Source: an uncultured Vampirovibrio sp.
Lineage (GTDB): Bacteria > Cyanobacteriota > Vampirovibrionia > Gastranaerophilales > Gastranaerophilaceae
Length of the DNA stretch: 64,000 bases
Reading direction: 5' to 3'
NCBI GenBank assembly: GCA_910583875.1
Contig: CAJTXT010000004.1
Location: forward strand, 1 to 64,000
Shown here: piece after piece, positions 26,467 to 32,579 of the stretch
Layout of the letters: every line of letters begins with the position of its first letter
Numbering within the stretch: position 1 is the first letter of the stretch
Translations under genes and position numbers: made by a program
The notes under the pieces: model-generated
What the model was told of the DNA's origin: nothing
Databases searched by the model: none
What the model saw: only the letters and a program-made list of their open reading frames with translations

Positions 26467-26619
26467 TTAAAATCATGGAAAGCATGTCATGACATGGGTT
26501 TACATGATTTTAAATTTAAATTAACAAAATGTAATAATTACAATAAAAAAATATACAAACATGTGAAAGCATGATGTGGCATGCATTTGCGCCGTATTAC
26601 AAAAGTTTACAATTGTAAA
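26467..26619. promoter_or_regulatory. palindrome-dense intergenic region (within a 469-bp gap)
   Basis: Several symmetric sites sit in about 150 bp: TTAAAATCATG/CATGATTTTAA (26467-26513) nested around CATGTCATGACATG (26483-26496), TGTAATAATTACA (26530-26542), a second CATG-rich block (26560-26585) and TTTACAATTGTAAA (26606-26619). The last contains TACAnnTGTA, the core known for CopY/BlaI-type operators. They lie upstream of the TPR gene on one side and the omega-like gene on the other. Their regulators are unknown. The rest of 26381-26849 holds repeat copy 4 and no gene. Confidence 0.5.
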
Positions 26620-26663
26620 TCATCTAAATATATATAGCAAATTTTATTTTAAATAGCTAAAAC

Positions 26664-26728
26664 TGTCATCCTGAACTTGTTTCAGGATCTTATAATTTGT
26701 AAGATTCCGAAACAAGTTCGGAATGACG
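26664..26728. repeat. dispersed inverted hairpin repeat, copy 4 (short form)
   Basis: The left unit has stem ATCCTGAA/TTCAGGAT and the right unit ATTCCGAA/TTCGGAAT, separated by only ~12 bp instead of ~45. The two arms differ in stem sequence, but each remains self-complementary. Confidence 0.83.
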
Positions 26729-26849
26729 TTATGAATATATTTTGAGTATACTTGGTAAAAATTTATATATAAATCTCAAATATCTTTGCTTGATATTAAA
26801 AGATGCGCATAGTATTATTAAATTATCTGAAATTATACTGGAGGAATAT

Positions 26850-27092
26850 ATGAACCAAATCATAAAAATAGCTTGGGATCTTAATGAAACAACTGAAAAT
26901 AGATACCAATTAGTATATGAAATAGCTGAACTTGCTAAAAAATTAGTTGATGAAAATCAATTAAAAAGAGTTAAAGATGAATATAGCTTTGATGAAGTGC
27001 CTTTTGATACTTCAATTAAAAAAGAAAATCCTGTAGAACACGCTATTATGGTAAAAGCATCAGAATATGATGATTCAGGATTAGTTGGTTAA
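26850..27092 (+). CDS. rpoZ: RNA polymerase omega subunit, probable
   Basis: The 80-aa product has the omega hallmark TENRYQLVYEIAELAKKLVD, followed by an insert and NPVEHAIMVKASEY, similar to cyanobacterial omega (SNRYRI.VQVANRAK and PV.RAI.EM.DE). GGAGG 6 nt before ATG 26850 sets the start; the open frame upstream is not coding. Omega helps assemble and stabilise RNA polymerase. The gene is monocistronic, between repeat copy 4 and a strong terminator. The assignment is by eye and could be wrong for so short a protein. Confidence 0.6.
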   Translation: MNQIIKIAWDLNETTENRYQLVYEIAELAKKLVDENQLKRVKDEYSFDEVPFDTSIKKENPVEHAIMVKASEYDDSGLVG

Positions 27093-27116
27093 TTAAATAA
27101 TTTTTTTAATAAAAAG

Positions 27117-27147
27117 AAAAGCTCCTCAAGGTAAGGAGCTTTTTTTA
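27117..27147 (+). terminator. intrinsic terminator after the omega-like gene
   Basis: AAAAGCTCCT/AGGAGCTTTT with loop CAAGGTA is followed by a run of T. It lies 21 bp before the 3' end of convergent rpsT. Confidence 0.87.
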
Positions 27148-27167
27148 AAACCAAAAATCTATATTAA

Positions 27168-27440
27168 TTAAGCCATTAATTTATTAACAGCTCTTGTTAA
27201 TCTTGATTTTTTTCTTGAAGCTGTATTTTTGTGTAAAATACCTTTTGATGCAGCTTTATCGCATAATTTATATGCTTGAGATAATGCAGCATTGATAGCT
27301 TCTTGGTCTTTTTCTTTGGCTTGAGCTAAAACAAGAACTTTTTTAACAGCTGTTTTAATAGAAGATTTGAAAGCTACGTTTCTTTCATAATTTCTATCTG
27401 CTACTAAAATTCTCTTTTTTGCTGATTTAATATTTGCCAT
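27168..27440 (-). CDS. rpsT: 30S ribosomal protein S20
   Basis: The 90-aa basic protein starts ANIKSAKKRILVADRNYERN and ends in the conserved GILHKNTASRKKSRLTRAVN block. S20 binds 16S rRNA near helices 9 and 44 of the small subunit. AAAGGAAC precedes the ATG. As usual the gene is monocistronic. The 212-bp gap upstream is AT-rich. Confidence 0.96.
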   Translation of the reverse strand: MANIKSAKKRILVADRNYERNVAFKSSIKTAVKKVLVLAQAKEKDQEAINAALSQAYKLCDKAASKGILHKNTASRKKSRLTRAVNKLMA

Positions 27441-27652
27441 AATATTGTTCCTTTCTAATGTCAGTTGTTAATGTTATCATTACATCTGCATTGAGGATTA
27501 GTGAGTAACATAATTATATAATTTAAAAAAATAATGTAAACATGGCGGGCAAATAAAATATTAAAATTTTTTAATATTTACTAAAAAAAAGCAAAAAAAA
27601 TCCTTCTATTTTGTTTATAAAGTAGAACTCGTTAGAAAATAATTGTTAGTAA

Positions 27653-29236
27653 ATGCGTATAAATCAAACACAAGCCAATAGTCAAGTTATAAATAATAGA
27701 AAAACAGTAAGTTATAAAGGCGGAAGAGAAATTCTCCGAACCTTTGCAAATCCGGATTCGCTTGCTTCAACAATTGCGTTAGAAACTTTTGTAACAGGCG
27801 GTCGAAGCACTAATGCTTATAAACGAGGCGGATTTGCTGAATTTCGAGAAAGAATTACAGATGATTTAATATCTGCAGTTTTTTGGATGAAAGGTGTAGA
27901 TATATTTAATAAACTAGGTGATAAATTTGGCGAGCATGTTTTAAAACTTCCAACAACAGAATTTGATGTGGGTAGAGATGCATTAAGAACTCCGTTCCAA
28001 AACCTTAAAGAAGCGGTTGAAAAACAAGTAAGTGATCCAAAACAAGCAAAAGCTTTGGTTAAAAAACTTGCTGTATTTAAATTTTCTAAAGTAATTCTAT
28101 CTGCGATATTAGCTACAGGTTTTGTTGGCTTTGCACTTCCAAGAATAAATCAAGCAATAACTAATAAATTAATGGCTAATAAAACTAATAATCAGAAAGA
28201 TAATCAGCCAATAAAAGCAGATTTAAGCAATCAGTATGATTTTTCTGTATCTTTTGAAGAGTTTGACAAGAAAATTTCTTCAAAAAATACGCCTTCTTTT
28301 AAAGGTGCTGAAAGTGCATTAACATTTATAGCACATAATCTTGAAAATAACAGAATATGTAAAATGCTTACAACTGATGCCGGCATCTTAACAGGACGAG
28401 CAACAACAGCTCGAAATAAAGATGAGGCAATTGAATATGTATTTAGAGATTCATCATCTTCGTTCTTCTATTATGCAAGTACTCCATTAATATATAAAGG
28501 TTTGCAATCTTTAACTAAAACTTCAAATATAACAGAAATAGATTCTGTGGCTGCAAAGCAAGTTCATAATAAAATGCTTGAACAATTAAGAAATGCTGAT
28601 GGTACATTTGGAACGATGAATGTTAAGGAGTTTGCTTCAAAAACATTTGGTGTTCTTGATGATAAAGCAAAAGATATGCTTTCAAAATTACCATTTAAAT
28701 CAGATGTAATTTCATTAACAGATTTAAGTAAACATATTACAGATGAAAATCTTCTTAGAAAAGCGGCTGAAATGGCTAAATTACAGCCTAAACAAGCTGG
28801 TGTCGGTGCTGTATTAACTAAACAGCAGGTTTCTGACGTATTAAAATCAGGTTCTATTAATACACCTGAATTTATGCAAAAGGTATTTAAAGAAAAATTT
28901 GGTGAAGCACTTACTGATCCTCATAAATTTATCTCAATGAAGAAAATAACTTCATTTAGAACAAATATTGATAAATATGGTCAAGCTGTTATTGATGCAG
29001 CAAATAAAACAAATGGCGGTGTCGTTGATAAGAAATTATTAGAAACAATTAATAAGAAAAGCTTTTTAACCTCTGCTGCATTTAGAACTGTTGCAATGGT
29101 ACTATCTGCTTTAGCGCTTGGTGTTGCTATTCCTAAAATACAATATGCAATTACAAAAAGGCGAACAGGAAGCAACGCTGCTCCTGGGTTAAGAGATATT
29201 GAACAAGGAAATAAAACTGAAACTAAAAAAGTTTAG
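27653..29236 (+). CDS. large membrane-associated protein with internal duplication, lineage-specific, 527 aa
   Basis: I recognise no named family. The protein appears to consist of two related modules. Each starts with a short S(Y/F)KG peptide (residues 20-23 and 215-218), continues with a G-R-(S/A)-T segment (50-52; 249-251) and a phenylalanine-rich FR(E/D) region, and ends in a hydrophobic helix followed by A(L/I)P(R/K)I-x-x-AIT (161-170 and 492-501). The first hydrophobic helix spans about 147-163 and the second 479-495. The N-terminus (RINQTQANSQVINNRKTVSYK) is polar with no signal peptide. The gene is monocistronic and poorly preceded by a ribosome site. Confidence 0.72.
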   Translation: MRINQTQANSQVINNRKTVSYKGGREILRTFANPDSLASTIALETFVTGGRSTNAYKRGGFAEFRERITDDLISAVFWMKGVDIFNKLGDKFGEHVLKLPTTEFDVGRDALRTPFQNLKEAVEKQVSDPKQAKALVKKLAVFKFSKVILSAILATGFVGFALPRINQAITNKLMANKTNNQKDNQPIKADLSNQYDFSVSFEEFDKKISSKNTPSFKGAESALTFIAHNLENNRICKMLTTDAGILTGRATTARNKDEAIEYVFRDSSSSFFYYASTPLIYKGLQSLTKTSNITEIDSVAAKQVHNKMLEQLRNADGTFGTMNVKEFASKTFGVLDDKAKDMLSKLPFKSDVISLTDLSKHITDENLLRKAAEMAKLQPKQAGVGAVLTKQQVSDVLKSGSINTPEFMQKVFKEKFGEALTDPHKFISMKKITSFRTNIDKYGQAVIDAANKTNGGVVDKKLLETINKKSFLTSAAFRTVAMVLSALALGVAIPKIQYAITKRRTGSNAAPGLRDIEQGNKTETKKV

Positions 29237-29237
29237 T

Positions 29238-29819
29238 TTATAGTAAATTTTCTTCAATCCATTTAATCATTGGTCTTAGTGCATTTGAACGGTGAGAAAT
29301 TTCATTTTTAATTTCTTCTGGAAGTTCTGCAATTGTTTTTTCGTATTCGGGAATAAAGAAAATCGGGTCATAACCAAAACCATTTGTTCCTTTAGGTAAA
29401 TCATCAATATAGCCGAATACTTTTCCTTCTTCTTTATGAATTTCATTTCCATTTTTATCTACAAGTACCATAGCACAAGTAAAATGGGCGGTTCTATAAT
29501 CATAAGGAACCATTTTTAATTCATTTAGAAGTTTTTCTATTTTTTCTTTTTGAGTATCAGCGTATCTTGCAGAATGTATACCAGGATTTCCTTCAAGCGC
29601 GTCTACGCATAAGCCTGAATCATCGGCTAAACAATAAGTCTGCATGATTTTAGCGGCTTCTTTTGCTTTAATAGCTGCATTTTCTATAAATGTTGTGCCA
29701 TTTTCATCTGGGTTAAAATCACCTTTAACAACATCGAATACAATATTTTTATTTGTATTAATTTTATTCATTTCTTCTATTTTGTGCGGGTTAGAAGTTG
29801 CTATTATAATTTTAATCAT
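29238..29819 (-). CDS. rdgB: non-canonical purine NTP pyrophosphatase (RdgB/HAM1)
   Basis: It hydrolyses ITP, dITP and XTP to monophosphates to keep deaminated purines out of nucleic acids. The N-terminal IIIATSNPHKIEEM is the substrate-loop motif. DDSGLCVDALEGNPGIHSAR and GFGYDPIFF carry the metal and base-binding residues, and a late SHRSNALRPM closes the site. 193 aa fits. ATG 29819 starts 1 bp after the uppS stop; a longer frame would overlap uppS and lacks family support. It is the last gene of the uppS unit. Confidence 0.93.
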   Translation of the reverse strand: MIKIIIATSNPHKIEEMNKINTNKNIVFDVVKGDFNPDENGTTFIENAAIKAKEAAKIMQTYCLADDSGLCVDALEGNPGIHSARYADTQKEKIEKLLNELKMVPYDYRTAHFTCAMVLVDKNGNEIHKEEGKVFGYIDDLPKGTNGFGYDPIFFIPEYEKTIAELPEEIKNEISHRSNALRPMIKWIEENLL

Positions 29820-29820
29820 A

Positions 29821-30579
29821 TTATTTACCAAATCTTCTGTTACGTAGTTCAAATTCCATTATAGCTTCTGCTAGTGAGTTTTCATCAAATTCTGGCCAGA
29901 ATTTCTCTGTAACATAAAGTTCAGAATATGCAGCCTGCCATAATAAATAATTGCTTATTCTCTTTTCTCCGCCTGTTCTAATTAAAAGATCGGGGTCAGG
30001 AATATTTGCAGTATACAAGTTTTGTGTAATTAAATTTTCATTAATGTCATTAATTTCGAGTTCGTTATTTTTTACTTTTTCGCAAATTTGTTTTAAAGCG
30101 TTTGTAATTTCCATTCGAGAGCCATAATTAAATGCAATTTGAAGATTTAATGTTTTACAATCTTTTGTTTTTATTTCACCATATTCAAGGACTTCAACTA
30201 ATTTTTTATCAAGGGATTTTCTATCTCCGATAAATGTTAACTTAATATCATTTTTAATAAACTCTGGTACTTCATTAACAATAGTTTTGGCTAACAGTGA
30301 CATTAAAAACTCTACTTCTTCTTTTTCTCTGTTCCAATTTTCAGTAGAAAATGCATAAACAGTAAGGTATTTAATGTTGAATTTAGCGCAGGCTTTTAAT
30401 GTTGTACGGAGCGCTTCAACACCTTTTTTATGCCCTGCAGCAGAAGGCAGCATTCGAACTTTTGCCCAGCGTCTATTGCCATCCATAATTATTGCAATGT
30501 GGCGCAAGTTTGTATTTTTTACTATTTCTTGGATTTTATTTGTTAAAATTTCTGTTGTTGCCATTATTATATTACTCAT
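29821..30579 (-). CDS. uppS: undecaprenyl diphosphate synthase
   Basis: This cis-prenyltransferase makes the C55 lipid carrier for peptidoglycan and surface polymers. The signature HIAIIMDGNRRWAKV has the catalytic Asp and Arg residues. YAFSTENWNR, FNYGSR and DLLIRTGGEKRISNYLLW complete the site, with FWPEFDENSL near the end. 252 aa is typical, and the N-terminus may begin at either of two close ATGs. It overlaps the upstream Abi-like gene by 8 bp and is followed directly by rdgB, so all three are probably cotranscribed. Confidence 0.95.
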   Translation of the reverse strand: MSNIIMATTEILTNKIQEIVKNTNLRHIAIIMDGNRRWAKVRMLPSAAGHKKGVEALRTTLKACAKFNIKYLTVYAFSTENWNREKEEVEFLMSLLAKTIVNEVPEFIKNDIKLTFIGDRKSLDKKLVEVLEYGEIKTKDCKTLNLQIAFNYGSRMEITNALKQICEKVKNNELEINDINENLITQNLYTANIPDPDLLIRTGGEKRISNYLLWQAAYSELYVTEKFWPEFDENSLAEAIMEFELRNRRFGK

Positions 30580-31300
30580 TTGTTTTAATTTTTCGCTTTA
30601 TATTATATATGCCCCTTCCGATTGTCCAATATGATGGTAATTTGGAAATTGGAAGTCCATTTATAAATGCTATATCATCAAAAATATCGCAAATTATTCT
30701 GTCGTTCATTTCTAATATTTCAGGACATTCTTTTGCTATTAATTTTAAAATAGTTGCTGTTTTTGGTTTTATTTGCGGAAGTTCATGTATAAATGAATTT
30801 GAACAAAATAATAACTGTTCCCAAAAGGTTAAAGCTTCAAGATATATTTTTTTATTTGATAAATAATTGTAAATATCAAAGTGCATAACTGTATTTCTTA
30901 ATTGTCGAAGAGGAACAGCATATTTCTTTATGTAGTTATGATTTACTTTTTTATAATATAAATAGTTAATAAATTTTCTATCTGAAAAAAGTTGTTTATA
31001 TTCAGCAAGCATTAATAATAAATCAGATAAGTATATTATATTTAGAATTTTATCAAGTTTAGATTCTTCTGTGTTCTTGGAATTGATAATATCGTTAATT
31101 CTGTCTCTATTTATATTTTTTTTAGTTTTTGTAATGTATTTATTATGTGGAATAGATTGTAAGAATGGAATTAATCTATAAAACATTTTATTGGGGTAAG
31201 TAACAGATAAAGAATGTTTAACTCTGGCTTTAAGAGTTAATTCTATCTCCATAATTCGTTTATAAATCTTACTAAATTCTATAATTTCATACTTTTCCAT
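30572..31300 (-). CDS. Abi-like HEPN-domain protein (candidate RNase toxin), 242 aa
   Basis: The product is all-helical. LRQLRNTVMHFD carries R135-N-x3-H140, the R-x4-6-H motif of HEPN ribonucleases. The N-terminal helix IYKRIMEIELTLKARVKHSL recalls the ERIE.ALR helix of Abi_2/AbiF-type abortive infection proteins. HEPN Abi proteins cut RNA as dimers; activity here is inferred. ATG 31300 is chosen because the frame upstream would run through the structured RNA and terminator. There is no clear ribosome site. A small structured RNA with its own promoter and terminator directly precedes it, and its 3' end overlaps uppS by 8 bp. The family assignment is by eye and no catalysis is proven. Confidence 0.66.
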   Translation of the reverse strand: MEKYEIIEFSKIYKRIMEIELTLKARVKHSLSVTYPNKMFYRLIPFLQSIPHNKYITKTKKNINRDRINDIINSKNTEESKLDKILNIIYLSDLLLMLAEYKQLFSDRKFINYLYYKKVNHNYIKKYAVPLRQLRNTVMHFDIYNYLSNKKIYLEALTFWEQLLFCSNSFIHELPQIKPKTATILKLIAKECPEILEMNDRIICDIFDDIAFINGLPISKLPSYWTIGRGIYNIKRKIKTNE

Positions 31301-31324
31301 ACGGTAATGATAGCATGAAATAAT

Positions 31325-31373
31325 AAAAAAGATGAGAAACACTTTAACAGGATACACCCAAGTCTTTCTCATC
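31325..31373 (-). terminator. intrinsic terminator between the small RNA and the HEPN gene
   Basis: The 9-bp stem GATGAGAAA/TTTCTCATC, extended by ACTT/AAGT, is followed on the minus strand by six T. It lies 24 nt before the HEPN start codon, so the HEPN gene is expressed by read-through or another promoter. This spacing is as in type III toxin-antitoxin loci. Confidence 0.75.
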
Positions 31374-31438
31374 AAATAGGTAACAATAACATTTATGGGA
31401 TACACCCTGTTATTTCATAGTCAAGCTATGATAGTTAC
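31325..31438 (-). ncRNA. structured small RNA upstream of the HEPN gene (candidate RNA antitoxin)
   Basis: Read on the minus strand, hairpin 1 is CATAG/CTATG (31416-31430). Hairpin 2 is AATAACA/TGTTATT with GGGTGTATCCCATAAA as its loop (31385-31414). Hairpin 3 is GATGAGAAA/TTTCTCATC with an inner ACTT/AAGT and again GGGTGTATCC in the loop (31331-31373), followed by TTTTTT. The two GGGTGTATCC copies lie 48 nt apart. Length is about 114 nt, from the predicted start to the end of the T tract. No reading frame fits it. Confidence 0.62.
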
Positions 31439-31444
31439 ATATAC

Positions 31445-31473
31445 ATGATAACATATATAGATTTGCATTTCAA
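31445..31473 (-). promoter_or_regulatory. promoter of the small RNA
   Basis: On the minus strand TTGAAA (31473-31468), exactly 17 nt, then TATCAT (31450-31445) fit a sigma-70-type promoter. Transcription would start near 31438, just before hairpin 1, and downstream of the stop of the small HTH gene. Confidence 0.68.
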
Positions 31474-31480
31474 TTGTGCA

Positions 31481-31708
31481 TTATATCAGTTCGTTATTAT
31501 TGTTAACAAACTGGATGTCGTAGCCAAGAATTTCAGCAATTAATAGCATTTCCTTATAGGTAAAACTTTCACGATTTAACTTTGCGGAGAATGTTTTAGA
31601 ATTGTAATTTCCTCCAGTCATTTTTGACATTTTCTCTGCTAAATCTTTTTGTTTCTTAGCTTTTTGAGCAAGTAATGTTTTTATTTGTTCTTTTGGTTCT
31701 AGTTTCAT
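31481..31708 (-). CDS. small HTH protein upstream of the RNA/HEPN module, 75 aa
   Basis: The sequence LLAQKAKKQKDLAEKMSKMT, then YNSKTFSAKLNRESFTYKEM and LLIAEILGYDIQF has the layout of a compact XRE-like helix-turn-helix of the type common in phage and mobile-element regulators. I start it at ATG 31708 (MKLEPKEQIK), the beginning of the fold; the frame is open further up. It is on the same strand as the small RNA and the HEPN gene and ends 8 bp before the RNA promoter. It could regulate that module, which is inference. Confidence 0.72.
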   Translation of the reverse strand: MKLEPKEQIKTLLAQKAKKQKDLAEKMSKMTGGNYNSKTFSAKLNRESFTYKEMLLIAEILGYDIQFVNNNNELI

Positions 31709-31838
31709 ATGTATTATTCTAAATATTATTAGATAAGTTGACAAATAAATGGAATAAAATTATAATTATTCCAAATCAAATTAGAAAATTCAAATTTAAA
31801 ATGGAAAATAATTAAGAACTTAAAACAAAGGAGCAAAT

Positions 31839-32054
31839 ATGAGCATTCTTACGGCAAACGAAAAAGGAAATTACGAATATACAGAAGAAGAATACCAAGA
31901 ACTGCAAAAACATGTTGAAAAAATTGACTATATTTTACAAATATTGCATTCATTTTGTGAACATCATTTGTTTGATGTGAATCAGATTGCTCCAATTTTG
32001 TTTTGCATTGAGTTTATGGAAAAAGAATTGAATGGCATATATTGCCGATTTTGA
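31839..32054 (+). CDS. hypothetical protein, 71 aa
   Basis: AAAGGAGCAAAT directly before the ATG is a strong ribosome site, the best evidence that this short frame is real. The product is acidic and helical (EEEYQELQKHVEKIDYILQI) with two Cys, two His and no membrane segment. It is divergent from the small HTH gene, 130 bp away, so both may share one control region. No family recognised. Confidence 0.62.
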   Translation: MSILTANEKGNYEYTEEEYQELQKHVEKIDYILQILHSFCEHHLFDVNQIAPILFCIEFMEKELNGIYCRF

Positions 32055-32160
32055 ATTATTTTATTTTAATTATACTGTCGTGACAATAAACTTGATTATT
32101 TGTTCTTACATCTGTGATTTTGTGAAAAATGTCCAGTTTTATATACGCACTTATAATTGG

Positions 32161-32310
32161 TCAGATGCTGAAACAAGTTCAGCATGACAAAAAATTATAA
32201 AAAGATATTCAAATTGAGAAAAATAATTATACAATTTGTAAGTAATGAAAAGAGGTCATTGTTTTATTTCTAAGATAACTGTCATGCTGAACTTGTTTCA
32301 GCATCTGACC
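32161..32310. repeat. dispersed hairpin repeat, copy 5 (units in reversed order), in a 525-bp gap
   Basis: Here the unit CAGATGCTGAAACAAG... (32162-32190) comes first and its inverse (32279-32310) second, the opposite order to the other copies, with ~88 bp between. A degenerate third unit follows at 32372-32425 (CACCTTGAACTTGTTTAAC). GATTTTGTGAAAAATGT near 32115 is shared with the gap at 3.4 kb. The rest of 32055-32579 shows no gene and should include the gyrA promoter. Confidence 0.8.
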
Positions 32311-32579
32311 GATATTCTATAAAATCATATAATTATGTTAAATTTTTGATTATTATTATAATTCTTCCTGTCACCTTGAACTTGTTTAACTACTTTTTCC
32401 AAAGAGTCTTATCGGTAAGATGTATTCATTTGAATATTAAGAATTTATTTAATAAAGAATTACCAATTAAAAATTTATTCGTAGAACTTAATTTTTGCCT
32501 CAAAAGCGTGTTTGTGTTACAATATAACTAGTGCAACAGCACTTTAAGAGTGAGATAAATATAATTTTTATAAAGGGGT

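Noticed and set aside
26742..26849. N-terminal extension of the omega-like protein
   Set aside because: GGAGG sits correctly before ATG 26850, and the extension begins inside the gap next to repeat copy 4.
31301..31405. N-terminal extension of the HEPN protein through the small RNA
   Set aside because: It would translate the terminator hairpin and has no ribosome site; the conserved helical region begins at 31300.
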